A DNA stretch of 64,000 bases from contig CM054155.1 of NCBI GenBank assembly GCA_028751875.1, forward strand, positions 53,557,858-53,621,857. Reading direction: 5' to 3'. The position numbers were made by a program, and so were the translations under genes. The stretch is from Rapana venosa (taxonomy: Eukaryota; Mollusca; Gastropoda; Neogastropoda; Muricidae). The notes under the pieces were generated by a model that was not told the origin of the DNA, did not search any database, and was given only the letters and a program-made list of their open reading frames with translations. Below are positions 10,525-23,800 of the stretch, piece by piece (position 1 is the first letter of the stretch; every line of letters begins with the position of its first letter).

Positions 10525-13500
10525 TTCTTTCTGCCACTCCCTTCTTTCCATCTGAATCTTTCGAAGTCTGTGAAATCAATTGCAACCCCCGGGCCCCCCT
10601 TTTGTTTTTGCTGTTTTTAAAACCGTCCACCCCCACCCTTTTAAGAAAAAACGGACATCTTCCATTTTCCCAAATCAAGGGTTTCATCACTCCGGGATCA
10701 CTACACCCTCCCCTCTCAAAAAGCCCTCATTCTGGGTGACTTAAATTTCCCAAATTTTGAAAAACCAGTCTTCTTCTTATTTTAAAAGTCTTTTTTTTTC
10801 AAACCCCCTCTCTTTCTCAGCTCCCAAAACGAACAACCCCAAGATCAGGACATATTTTAAAACAGGCTAATTCCCAATTTTCCCCCAAAAGTTCTGATAA
10901 ACCCCGTACCCTATCATGATGAACTACTTTTTTTTTTTTTTCTGCTGTTTTTTTTTCCCCAAAAACATTCCCCAAAAGCCTTTAGAAAGATAAAGAAAAG
11001 TCCCCCGTCGCAACCTCAAGGCCATGAAAATTCAAACTTTCTCTTCACAACGCTGAAACCCCTTTTCCAAACCCGACAAAAATTAACCCTTTTAAACATT
11101 TACAATGATTTTCTCAGCCAACTCTTGATGGATGCGCCCCCCCAAATGCCCGTCCCCTCCCGGGATGGGCCATGTGCCCCAGGGTTTACCCCCATGAACC
11201 CTTTTGGCCCGCAAAGCGCAAACCCATCCAATTTAAAAGGCACAGTGGTGAAAAAAAAAGGGAAATTTTAAAAAGGGCAGCTTTTTCGAAAACAAGTGAA
11301 CAAAGAAAATCTTTTATTCTTTCGGGAAAAAAAAAAATTATTACTTTTCAAGTCTTGAGGGCCACGTTTTAATGAAATTCTCTTTCCCTCACAAACTACT
11401 CTTTTTGGTTTGGTCTCAAAACTGCTTTAACGGGGTGAAAACTGACTCCGTCGCATAAAAACAGACAGGTTAAACAAAGGGAAACAACAATCTCACAAAG
11501 GCCCCACTTTTTTTTCCACTCTGCAGCAAAACCTAAAGGGATTTAAATTAAAAACTCTCATTTTTTCTATTTTTTACTAAATCTGTCCCACAAAAAATTT
11601 TTTTTTCAATATAAAAAAGAACCGAAATTTAAAAGTATTTTAAATATTTACAATTCAAAAAACCCCCCAAAACAATTTCCATTTCACCCCAAGGGGTCAA
11701 ACAATATTACATTTTATTCACTGGGAACTTTAGCCCATCAACTTCCTGCCTCTCTACACAATGAATTTTGAATTAATACCTTTCAAAAAAGTTCTTTAGA
11801 AAAGGGGAAAAAAAAAAATTTTGAGCTTTTCGGGCCAGATAAAACAATGTTTTTTCCTTGCCCAAATTCTGGAAAAGTAACGAAAAAAAACCACAGATTT
11901 TGGCTGTAATTTTGCTATACACATTTTTTTTTATATCACGATGCCCTTTCCTTAAGGGAAAGTCTTTTCCACTGCTGACGTCTGCTCCCGCCCTTGGCCC
12001 CCAACGCTTTTCCACACCATTATCACTCAGGTTGGGGGGGGTTGTTCCCAGGGGACGGAAAAAGAGGGGCAGCTACGGGGGTTCTCCCCCAAATTGGGGC
12101 AGAAAAGGGGGAAAATTTAAAAACCTTTCACAGATAGCAGAAAAGAATCCCCCTATTAGTAAAAATTTAAAATAAAGGTAAAGGGGGGTCCCCTAACCAA
12201 AATTTAAAGGGCGCCCCACTTTTCTAGGGCCCCCCCCTATTGAGGGCGGCCCCAAACTCCCCCTCCCTCGTCTTTTACCCCTTTCCCCCCCCTAAAGGGG
12301 CAGGTAAACCCCTTTTAAACTAGTTTAAATGGGGGGAAAGTATGTAGCCAAGGCGCGCAAACGGTCCCCCCATCCAACTGGAAAACCCCGCTTGAGGTGC
12401 CCTTTAAATTGGCTGGGGGAAAAAACCAAAATGCTCCAACCCCTTAGTATCCCCTCCCCATTATTAGTACCCAGTATTTTTTTTTTTTTTTATTTTCCCA
12501 ACCTTTTTTTTTTGAAATTTTTTTTGTTCCCAGAAAACTGAACCAACCACACTCACAAAAATATTTCCCAAAGTCCCTGCACTGCACACTTTCCTAAATT
12601 AAAGTAAAAGAGGGTTTTTTTTTGTTTTTAAATAAAAAAATCTTTTTTTCAACATAACCCCTTCATTAGGTAAGTGACTAGATTCGCAACCAAAAAGGCC
12701 CGCTCCCGGGCCGTCAACCTTCCCCGATCAGGACAAAGATGAAAAAGTCAACTCTTTTGACAGAAAAATTTTTACTACGCTATCATTGCACCCCACTCCT
12801 AAAGCAAAGTAAAAAACCAAAAATATCCACAGTTTCAAAACAATACCAAAGGAACAGAAAAAAGGTTGTTACACTGCTATAGTCACACCCTACTCAAAAA
12901 GCATGCCCTTTACCCCCCCATTTTTGAAGAATTATAGAACCGTTTCCAATCTCCTTTTATTTTTTAAAAGGGCCTTGAAAAAAAAAATTCTCAAAAAAAG
13001 CTCAACCCAAACCCCCTTCTCTCCCAAAATTTTTTTCCTGAGGTTTTGTCTGCCTATCAAGTCAATCACAGCAATGAAACCAGCCTAGTACACTTTAAAA
13101 ACCCCGCTTTCCCACTCGTTCTGCCCCAGGGAAATTTCCCCTTTCACTCGCTCCGGGCTTATAAAAGCCTTCGATACTATGACCACTCAATTTTTTCCCT
13201 CCCGTCCCCCAAAAGGGGGTTCCGCGTTTAAAGGGGACAGCCCTCACCTGGTTTAATTTTTTTCTTTCTGACCGTTTTCCCGACATTGCCCGTAAAAAAA
13301 TTTTAATCAATACATGCCAAAAATGGAATGCGGGTTCCACGGGATCCGTTTTGGCCCTGTTCTTTTCATCTTTACAAATGCCCCACTGTCACCAATTAAA
13401 AAAATTTTTAAAAAAAAAGTCATCCCAAAAAAACCATTTAATTTTTTCGCAGTTTACTCTTTAGATTTTAAAGCCCGTGTTTTCTCCTGAAAATCGCCTT

Positions 13501-14415
13501 CTCTCCCGAAAATTTTTGGGCCCCTGCTTTAAAAATATTTCAAACTGGATGGGCCAAAAACAATTAAAGCTAAAAGCAGAAAAAACCGGGAACCCCTGCC
13601 CTTTTGGGGGGCCAAACACAAAAACCCCCCCTTTATTTCCAAAACTTTAAAAGAATTTGCCAGTTTCTTCAGTCCTCTTTAAACCAATGCTGTGAAATTT
13701 CAAAGGGGTTGTTATCAAAAACCACTCTCCCATTCAATAAAAACAAACACCCCGACCGTCATGTGCTACTACAAATTCGACATATTATTTCAAAATTTGA
13801 AGTACCTGGCCACCAAAGCAACAAAACCCCAAAATTGTCACTTCTGTATTCTTTAAAGTTGGACTTTGCAATTTCTCTTTTGTTTTGGTTTCCGCATCAT
13901 TTTAAAGCACTCCCCTTTAAAAGTATACAAAACCCCCCCCCCAGCTCGGGCTAGTTCCCCGAAAGAAAAAATTGGCACAAATTTCCCTCTATTGCGATCT
14001 CTCCAAAGGCTGCCCGGGGCCCCCAAAAACAAATTATAAAATTTAATACCCCGTTACAAAAAGTCTCCACAAAACTGCACCCTCCCACCTCTGTGAAGGG
14101 CTTAACCCGTAACACCTTCACTTCCCCTTTGCTCTGCTGCCGATACCTTTTGGCCCTTTCAAATACCTAGATTTAAAACCCAAACCACCGTTGGCCGCCC
14201 TCTTTCTCTATTTCGGGTCATCAACCTGGAATGAGTCTCTTCTCTCTTTGCCAGAAAAACCCAGTTTGGGCAAATTTTAAATCCAACCTCAAGGGCCCTA
14301 TTTATTTCAAACCCAAAATTTTCCCCCTCCCGTTCCCTATCCCGAAATATCCCATCTTCAAAAACCCAGTTTTTTACCCCTTTCTAAAGTAGTTTAAATA
14401 AAATCAAGTCAATCA
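10525..14415 (+). mobile_element. CR1/L2-like LINE, copy A (endonuclease and RT relic)
   Basis: Plus-strand non-LTR retrotransposon seen through many frameshifts. In order: the endonuclease motif ILGDLNF (near 10730), the end of the endonuclease domain (HDELL near 10915-10930; KVPRRNLKAMKIQTF near 11000-11040), a linker, then RT block KNYRTVSNLL (near 12930), SAYQVNHSNETSLV (near 13045), DHSIFS near 13180, a degraded 'GVPQGS-LGPVLF' block (near 13330-13370), and a C-terminal part with LKLDFAISLL (near 13855) and the linker 'SPLLRSLQRLP' (near 13985-14010). The relic resembles copy B at 17.9-20.9 kb in domain order and wording. The 3' end is taken near 14415 and no tail repeat is clear. The consensus is too poor to judge whether the copy was ever intact. 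Confidence 0.72.
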
Positions 14416-16405
14416 AAACACTTTTTTTCAAATTTTATGAAAAGGGGATTTTCAATACCGACAGGCAGATTGAAAACGCAAAAAAAAACCCAAAGGCACA
14501 AAACATATATTTTTATAATGGTGATATTCCAAATTTCCACATTTTTAAAATGACTTTCAAATAAAAATGTCATGAAAAACACACACAAAAAACACACCGC
14601 AAAGGAAAGCACACAAAACCCTAACAACACATAAAACCCTACACACTTACACACCAAAAAAATTGTTAAAAAACAAAGTTTTGAAAAAACCCCCCAAAAA
14701 AACAAACAAACAAAAAAACAAAAAACATTGACTAGAAGGCAAAAAAAAAACCCCTTTTTATTTCCCACGCACATAACCAAACACGCAACCCCCACGCACA
14801 CCCCCACCCTACATCAAAAAATTTTAATTCAATTTTTAAAAACCCTTGAAAATAGAAGACACTTTTTTATTTCCCCACACCCAAAAACCCAAAAAACTTT
14901 AAATTTTGTAAAGCAAAACCCATTTAAAAATGAAAAATCGGGGAAATAAAAGTAAAAAAATAGGTAAAAACTTTATTGTGAATTCGAATCGAATGTTATG
15001 GGACAAAAGATTTTTTTCTGGGTTTTTTTGCCCCGTTGGGGGCAGGGGGAACGGCTTCCTTTTTTTTCCAATTTTTTTTTTAAACAGATTTATTAAAAAT
15101 TTTCTGAAGGAAAATTTTGGTTTTTTTAAAACCCAAGGTTATTGTACCCAAAAAATTTTAAACAAAGCATAGAACACCCAAAAAAAGACCTGTAAAAAAA
15201 GGAAAAAAATCCTTTTTTTCCTTTCCAAAAATTTTGGGTTTATTTTCCTTTAAAAATACACACGTTGTTGTCCCTTTTTTACAATAGTGGCCGTGTTTAA
15301 ACGTCCCAAAACTTGTGGTTTAAAAACAGTTTTCCCGATACTTTAGTTCGAAAACGTTTTTAACTTTTTGATATGGATAAAAAAATTCTTAAAAATATGC
15401 CCTGATTTTTTGAAAGTTTAGGGCCCTTTTTTAGGTTTTTGAAACTTTAGCTAAAATAGGCCTCGGTGGGGCTGGACTTGGTCCAAGACTGATCCGTATA
15501 GGAGAGGGTAAAAGACACTGTGTCTGCAAACTTTTCCGAAAGGAAAATTTCCCCTAGTTGCTTCTGCAATCATCTGTGTATAGAAGTACAGAAGTGGGAG
15601 AGGACGCAACCAATTTGGGGAACTAGTGCAGGTAAAACTTTAAAAAAAAAGAAGAAATTTTTTTTGGCAAAAACAGGTTGGGCTGTGGGGTTTTTAAAAT
15701 TTAATCAGCAGTGAAAAAAAGTCGAAATTTTTTACATCAAATTTTGAAAATTTTTTTGTTTAAACCCAAAAGGGGAGGCGCATTTTTACGAAAGCTGAAA
15801 ATAAAGTCAACGACCAAATTTTGGCAAGAGAGTCAGGTGTTTTCCCAAATGGCTATACAACTTTGGGGGCAAAAAAATAGTTTAAAATCTTTGACACCCC
15901 TTCGGGACCTGTACGCAAATTGTAGTGGGCAAGGTCTTTCTCTGTGGTGGAAAGAAGGGAAAAATTTTACGATTTTTCATCGTTTTTATCACCCAAAAGT
16001 GTGAGACTACAGGTTCAAAATTTTTAGGCCGAGAAGGATTTGGTTTTTTTTGGGAAAAGTATTATATTGAAAGTTTTCCAAATAACTGGAATCTGACAAA
16101 TATCCCCGTGAGGCCTGGGAAAAGGTGTTGAAGGACAAAAGGCAGGGTCCCGTGGGGGCAAATTTTTAGGGGTTTTTTCACATAAACCATCTGGAAGTAT
16201 ACGACCTTTTGGGGTGGTGTTTTGCGTGTTTTGAAAAAAATTTCACTATTGAAAATTTTTTGTTATGATTTTTTTCTGCGGGGCACCTTTTTTGAAAAAC
16301 TGTTTAAACTATTGATTATTTTTAATTGATTGCAAGCTTGGGTTAAAATTTGGTTTTAAAGCATGCCCCTTTTATTTTCTTTGCAAAAATTAGCCTTATA
16401 AGGGC
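14416..16405. other. No gene seen; low-quality sequence
   Basis: AT-rich sequence with stretched homopolymers and a CA/AAC-rich stretch at about 14575-14800. No frame gives recognisable protein. Parts at 15450-15640 look less distorted but match nothing I recognise. Confidence 0.5.
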
Positions 16406-16645
16406 CCTTCATTCTTTTTTCTTCTCCTTCTTTTCTTCTCCTTCTTTTTCTTTGCATTTTTCTTTTTATTTGGGATTCTTCTCCTTTGGGATTCCTCTTT
16501 TCTGTTCTTTTTCTTCTTCTTCTTCTTCTTCTTTCTTCCCTTTTTCTTTTCTTCCTTTTTGTCTTTTCTTCCTTTTTTCTTCTTCCTTTTTCTTCTTCTT
16601 CTTCTTTTCTTCTTCTTCTTTTCTTCACAATTCTTGTTCTTTTTC
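16406..16645 (+). repeat. Short TTC-rich block, relative of the main satellite
   Basis: Pyrimidine tract with cttctt runs and one ttcttcacaattcttg phrase, the same style as 270-3455. About 240 bp. Non-coding low complexity. Confidence 0.8.
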
Positions 16646-17237
16646 TCCCTTTTCTTAAAAATAACCGAAAAAACCATTATTTTTTGGAGTGCAGTTTGAC
16701 AGAAATTCTGGGAAAAAACTTGAAGTGACATAAAAAAAACAACTGTTTTTAATTGGAGAGAAATGGACCTTTTGTAAATAGTGCTTTTTTGGCCACTGAA
16801 AGCAATTAAAAACTGGAAAGAAAATGTTCGACTTAAAAAAAAGTTAGCAAAGTTTTTTTTTACAAATTCGGATTGGGAAAACAAAAAACCAAAAGTTGGA
16901 ATTTTGTGAATGAACCTTTAAAAAAAAAAATATGAAAAAATTGGGGGGAAAATGGAGAAAAGAAAAAAAAATGAGTTTAAATCATTTTTAGAAAAAATGG
17001 TTCCCGTACATTTAAACTTATAGAAGGTTTAATACCATTTCAAAATAAATTTGTAAAATTAAGTAATTTAAAAATGAATCTTGTTTAATGGAAAAATATG
17101 ATTTATTTTTTTGTTACTTTTGGGGTGCCCCAATTTTATTTTAGCCTGTAAAAAGGGGAAAAGAGTAAAGTTTTCCCGGATGAAAAATTAATTTGTTTGT
17201 TTTTCCCCTAAATGGTTTTCCCAATCAAAAAGTTTTT

Positions 17238-17450
17238 TTTAGAAGGGAAATTTCAAAAGAAGAAGAATTGCGGAAAAAGAAATTGCAAAGGGGAATTGCG
17301 AAGAAAAAAAAATTTCACAAAGAAATATGCCAAAAAAGAATTGCAAGAAGGGAAATTCGAAAATTTTTTGAAGAATTTCGAAAATTTTCAAAGAAGAAAA
17401 GGAAAAAAAGAAGAATTGCGAAGAAGAATTGCAAAGAAGGAAAAATTTTC
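17238..17450 (-). repeat. Inverted block of the TTC/CGCAATT satellite
   Basis: The plus strand reads gaagaagaattgcgaagaa, the reverse complement of the satellite phrase. This is the only block of the family in opposite orientation, about 600 bp from the plus-oriented block at 16406-16645. Confidence 0.8.
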
Positions 17451-17879
17451 GAATACAAAACACCAGTAGTTATGTTAAAAATGACCGGGGAAAAACGGGG
17501 GGGCCCACTTCCCCGCCATTTGGGGGGCTTCCCCCCTTTCCCCTTTCCCCCCCTTTACCTTCCGCCCTCACATGTCACCCCCGACAACGCTTTTTCCCCC
17601 TGCTGCCTTTCCCCCCGCCCCCTTTTCTTTTGATTGTTTGTTGTTTTTAAATCTGATAATGTTTTTTTTTTCTGATGAAATTTTTTGTAAATAAAGAAGT
17701 GGGGTTTTTAAAAAGAATCCCCTTTAATTGCACATTCTTTCACCTCTTCTACCCCCTGATTCACCAACCAAACTTTTGTTGTTTTTCCGATTGCCGAAAC
17801 TCCCCCATCGCCCTTTGTCTCTTCCCCTTTATCTTTTCCAAAAATCACCACTTTATCTTCAACCTCTCCCCCCCCCCCC

Positions 17880-20800
17880 CCCCCCTCCTTCAGATCCCCC
17901 AAGTTTTTTTGTTCAATGTGAAAACTGCTGTCCAAATGGAAAAGTCGACAAAATTCTGTTTCACTCTGAAAAAAAATTGACTTAAACCCCTTTTTTTTTT
18001 CCCCCCCACCGAAATTGGCTTTAAAACCCCTTAACCCTGAGGCCCAAAAAAACCAGCTGACTCCTCCTGGTTTTAAAACCCTTTTTTCCCCCGGGCTTTC
18101 GAGGAGGTGGGATTTTCCATCATCCCCAAAGGGCAATTGGAACCAACTCTTTCTTTTGTCACAAACCCTTTAATTTTCAATGAATCTTTTGAAGTTTTTC
18201 GAAAAACAATTTCAACCTTCCCGGCCCCTCTATTACTAATTCTGCCTTTCCGTCCACCCCAGCCCTAAAAAAAACCCAACTTTTTCCCCTTTTTTCCCAA
18301 GAAATTTCCAAATCACCCCCTCGCCAAATCAGCCCTCCCCCCCACTTTTTACTTTTAATTTTTTGGTGCTTTAAAATTCCCTTTCCCACAACCGTCTTAT
18401 TTAGGTTCAAAAGTCTTTTCAATTTTCCCAACCCTTCTCTCCCCCAACTGGTAAACAAGCAACGCACGAATTTGGGCTTTTTTTAGACTGGCTGATTCAA
18501 AAAGCTTCTTTTTTAAACTTGTCACATCGTTTCCCGTCCCGCAAACTGATTCTGATCATTCCGCCCTTTCTTTCCCATCTAAACATCACAAAACCTGTCA
18601 AAAAGAAGAAATATGTTACTCGCACAATTTTAAGGCCCTTTAGACATTCAAAACCTTTTCCTTCCCAAGTTTCCAAACGTTTTTCAAAAACCTCTGCCCA
18701 AAATGCCTCTCTGATCACTATAACACATTCTCCCCCACTGCTTGATGAGCAGCACCCCTATGTCATTCCCCCCTACAGCCCGTGCCCAGGGATCCCAAAA
18801 AACTTAATAGCGAAGCGCAACCCCGGCAACTAGAACGGCAGGGGCGGAATAAAAAACCGAAATCAACAAAAGCTTTTCCCAAAACAAAAAAACAAATCAA
18901 ATTTCCATTCACAAGACAGAATCTCTTCCAAGTCTCTGTGTACATCCATAAAATCTCTTTTTCCCTCACCTAAAAATTCCTGGTCGCAAACATCTCCTCT
19001 CCAACACCCACAGTTTTCTGAATTCACCCAATTTTTCCCTTTCTTTTCAGACAAATTTCGAAACTTACCTCCAGCTGATCAAACTCAATCCCAGCCGCGC
19101 CTCCGCCCCCCATTCCCTGGCACCCTCTCTTTTCCTTTCCCACCCCACTGTGAAAAAGAAATCATGAAAATTTTTTGAAAAAAATTATAAAATCATGCGC
19201 CCTTTGATCCTATCCCTGCTCCTGTTTTCTCACAATGCTTTCCCAAAACTTGTGTTTTTATTACAAAAATAGAAAATCTCTTTTCAGTCGGGAAATTTTC
19301 CATCAGCTCTTAAAACAGCAATAGTCACACCTCTACTAAAAAACCCCAACCCTCGATCCCACATTTGAAGATTATGGGCCCTTTTCCAACTTCCCCTTTG
19401 TTCTAAAGTACTAAAAAATTGTTCTAAACAGCTCAACGTCCCCTTTCTTCCAATGATTTTCCCACTTTTCAGTTGCCTATCCCCCCAAAACCACAGCCCC
19501 GAAAAACCCCCCAGTCCATACTTTAGATACATTTCTGCTTGCTTTGATGCGGGAAAAATCTCCCCCCACTTTTCTTGACTTTCGCCCTTTGAAACATAGT
19601 CACTCAATTCTTCTTTCGCCTAAAAGTCTTTTTGGATTAAGGACACCCCTCACTGTTTTTTTCATACTACAGACCGTTCCCAGAAAGTTATTGTAAACAA
19701 ATTCAATAAAACCGTCAAAATGGAATGTGGAGTCCCGCAGGGACAGTCCGGGCCCTTTCTTTTAAATCTTACACTGCTCCACTCCCCAATAAAATAAAAA
19801 ACCACCTATTGATCATTATTCTATCCCGATGATACCCAACTTCATTGCAGCGATACTGTGAAAACTTGCCTTCCCCCCTGACAAATATGCCCACGCCTTC
19901 AAGCATTCAAAACGGGATGACCAGAAAAATTTCAACTTAATCCGATAAAACCGAACCATTTCATAGGGACCCAACATAAACTTTCCCTTTACAAAAACTT
20001 CAATAGAATTCGGCAATACTCAGTTCCTTTTGTCCAACCTGGAAGTTTTAAAGTAGTTCTTGAAACACACTCCCATAAAAAATCACCCCCAAACCCTCCC
20101 GTTTGCTACATCAATTACGGCATAAGCGCGACCCAAGTTCGTCCATGATGCAACTTCCAAGTTTTGTCACATCTCTCTTTCTTCATTTTTAGACTACTGA
20201 AATTCTTTATGGCGGGCCCTCCAGCATATCTATCCCTCTCTTCACGATACAAAACTTGCCTGAGGGCCCTAAGAAAAAAAAATTGAACACATCACTTTTT
20301 TTCTCATCTCTTCATTGGTTGCCTGCCCCACAAAGCGGGGTTTAAAATAAAACCCCTCTGTTTCAAATTTTCCCCACAAATCGCACCCTCTTATCTCTGT
20401 GACTGTTTTATTACACCCACTTGTTCCCTTCTTCACCCCAGAACTTTGTGCTTTCGAACACCAGTTCAAACAAACCATTGGCCGTCGCTTTTTCTCTTTT
20501 TTTGGCCATCCCCCGGAATGACCCCCCTCTTTCACTTGTCAAAACCCCTTAGTTCCTTAAAATCCAGCCCGAAACCTCTTATTTCCTACCTGAGACTTTC
20601 CCCCCACATACTGTCCCTAATTTTCAACAGCATCTTTCACCTTCTAATGTTGTTCCCGTGTGTTGGGGTGTGTGGTGTGGTGTGTGTGTGTGGGGTTGGG
20701 TGTTGTGTGGTGGTGTGCGTGTTGGGGTTTTGCACGCGCATGGTTTTTGAAATCGGTTGCTCTTTATTTTAAAGGAGGTTCCCTGCCTGTAAATGTTTGA

Positions 20801-20890
20801 GTGCAACCCCTTTCATTGTTTGTTTTTTAAAAGATCAGGCTATATAAATTCCATATTTATTTAAATTTTTAATTATATTATTATTAATTT
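17880..20890 (+). mobile_element. CR1/L2-like LINE, copy B with 3' end
   Basis: Second plus-strand copy of the CR1/L2-like type. The end of the endonuclease domain reads DSDHSALSFHLNITKPVKKK (near 18548-18610), followed by LDEQHPYV (near 18745). RT shows ECGVPQGQ (near 19725-19745) and a degraded active-site box PDDTQLH (near 19827), where the second residue of the usual (Y/F)ADD box reads as proline. The C-terminal part has APSYLCDCF, LCFRTPVQTNHW (near 20385-20480) and a final Trp/Pro-rich stretch. The 3' UTR contains a TG-rich run (20656-20740) and ends ggctatataaattcc followed by AT/ATT-rich sequence (about 20838-20885), which fits a CR1/L2-type end. Frames are broken throughout, and the region shares the poor consensus quality of its surroundings. 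Confidence 0.75.
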
Positions 20891-23800
20891 GTTTGATCAA
20901 GAACAAATGTACATATAGTTATAAGCAATAACATAAGATTTTAAAAAAAATTTTAGATTTTGAATACGACATTTTAAATAAGTTAAATACAACCCAACAA
21001 ACTGTACAGAAAAAAGAAATGGGAAATGTTTTGTACACAGATACTTTTTTAGTAATCAACAATAAAAGCTATCAAAAAAAGTTTTTCAGAAAGTATCAGT
21101 CAAACAATTAGTTCTTGTAATATTTCCCTTTACCGCAAAAAAACACTATAAGTCATATTTGTTTTAGTAAACCCTCTTTAGTTTTTATGTTTTTTAGATA
21201 TTTTTTTAAAAAACCCCAAAAAGAGGTTCCCTTTTTTTACTCTGATCTGTAAAAAAAACTTTTTCCTTGAGTAATATTTTATCTGTTTTTCATCACCTTG
21301 TCGAGAAAAAAAATCTAAACAAATTGTTTTCCCTTTTACAGCACTAATCTTTTATTGCACAATTTTCCCGAAGAAAGCTTTGTAATTTTTCCAAAATGAG
21401 AAGTTTTTCTGAAGCAAGAATAGTGATCAAAATTTCTTTTTACAAAAATTACAGAATGTCATTTGTTGCATTAAAAATTTTTATTTTTTTCCGAATATAA
21501 ATTTGTTGAAATTTTGGGATCATCTTACTGGAACCCTTTTTTTTTTAATTTTTTTTATTTTTTTACTTTTTCAAAAAAAATTTCTCCAGGTGAGTCCGGG
21601 ATTGTATTGTTCCATTTTTCGCAACACTTTGGCTGTTTTTTTCTGCAACCAGAAAGTCATAATAAGGGGTGTTCCCTTTTTTAAATTTTAAAATAAAAAC
21701 CCCAAAGCCTTTTGAAGGGTTTTTTGTTTATTTTTATTTAAATTTATGTCCCTTTTTTTGTATAACTTTTTTAAACGCAACACAGCCAAAATATGAAAAA
21801 AAAATTTTTTCTTGATTTTTTTCTTCTTAAAATGTTCATATGTCAAAAAATGTTTACTTTTTTCAAATAGTCTGCAATGCATAATACCGTTTTTCTATCC
21901 ATTCTTTCACTTGAAAGAAGTTTCCCCCAACTTTAACTTCTGTTGTAAAATATTTTTCTGTCAAAAGATTTTTAGAATAAAAAAGTTTAACTTTCCTGCA
22001 AACATTTTGTAGCAAGGAAAGAATCAATCCAAAGCTTTTAAATCTTTCCCTAATGGGGGATACAGTATATATTGTCCAACTTTGACAAGGGCAAAAATTT
22101 TTCAATGAAAACTCCACTTTTGAAATTTGGTTTAAGTTTTCTTTCCCTAAAGTTTAAAACCCCTTATATCTGTTTTAGAGATGGTTTCCCAACCTCCTCT
22201 TTATGTTTTTATTTGGTTTTTCTCGGATTCATCTGCTTATTTTTCCCCCAAACTTAAAAAATAGCTTTTGAAGTTAAAATTTTTAAATCATTTTTTGGAT
22301 TTCGTAAGTAAACCAGAGATATACGTTTGAAAGGATTAAAGTTTTTAGCACTGAAAATCTACCAATAGGGTCTATCCCTTTTTTTACCAATTTGAATAAG
22401 ATTTTTTTTTCTGTAATTTTGTTATAAATTTTTTAGTTTTTCACTTTGTGACAATTTGGGTTAAACCATATCGAGTATTTTAAAAATTTTTTTTGGGTTC
22501 CATCAAACCCTTAAATGGGTCTATCCTTACATCAAAAAAATTTTTTGCCCCAAAAGCCAAATTACTTAGTTTTCTATATTCAAAAACATCCGTCATTTTT
22601 CAAATAAATCTAAATTTTTTTAATGGATGTTCAAATGATATGCCGTCCCTTTTTTATTACCTGGTGCATCAGCAAACTGTAACAATTGTATTCGGTCTTT
22701 AAATTTAAAATCCCCTTTGATTTTGGGGGTTTTCCTTTTATCAAAATTGCTAGAACTTTGCGAGAGAAAAAATAAATATGGAAAAGGGCACCCTTCTGCA
22801 TCCTGTGGAAAAAAACCAGGGGGGGCACTGCCCATTAATTTAAAAACTTAGACTTAATATTTTTTAAAGGGTTGAAACCCAAACGCAGTTATTTTTTCCA
22901 AAAAAAATGTTTTAAATACCTTTAAAATGAACGCCCAATTGAATCAAAAGCCTTTTAAAAATAGGGGAAATTTTAACATCCCCGGGAAAGGGTTTTTTTA
23001 ATTTGTAATTAATAATCATCAAAATTTATATTTTCTCCCATAACTTTGGAAAAAAACCTGTCTGGGTCTTTTTGATAGTTTGGGAAGAAATGTTTTTTTT
23101 TATTAGCTATACGGATGAGTATTTTAAAATAACATTAAGTAAGGGTATTGGGCTCGATTTTTTTTATAAAATCTTTTGCTTTTCATGTTTTGGGGTCATG
23201 TAATTGTCCTTTTTTTGTGTGTTTGTTTAATTTCCCATTTTAAAGGATCATTTAAAAAATTGACAACAAAAGAACCAAGTGTTTCCCAAAAAACTTGAAG
23301 AAATTCTGAGGGGAATCCATCAGAGTTGGGCTTTTCCCATTTTTTATTTTAAGGGGGTTTTTTTTTTTTCCCTTCGCAATTTTTTTTTGCGAAGTTTAAA
23401 AATTTGGTGTTTAAAAATTTTTTTTTTTTTTTTTTGGGTTTTCAAAATTTTTAAAAAAAAGTTTTCCCCGATTTATTTGCTTTTGTTTTGTTTTTGGTTT
23501 TTTAAAAATTTTTTTTTTTAAAAAAATTTTTGGATTTTTTTTTTTTTTGGTTGGGGCCCCTTTATTTTAAATTTTGGGGGGGTTGTTTGGTTTTATTTTT
23601 TTCCCCTTTTTTTGTTTTTTTTTTTTGTTGTTGAGTTTTGGTTTTTTTTTTGGTTGCCTGTTTTTTGTTTTTTAAAGAAAAAAAAAAAATTTTGGTTTTT
23701 TTTTAAAATTTGAATTTTTGTTTTTTTTGGTGGAAAAAATTTTTAAATTGTTTTTTTTTTTTTTTGTTTAATGTTTTGGGAGGGGGGGTTTTTTAGTACT

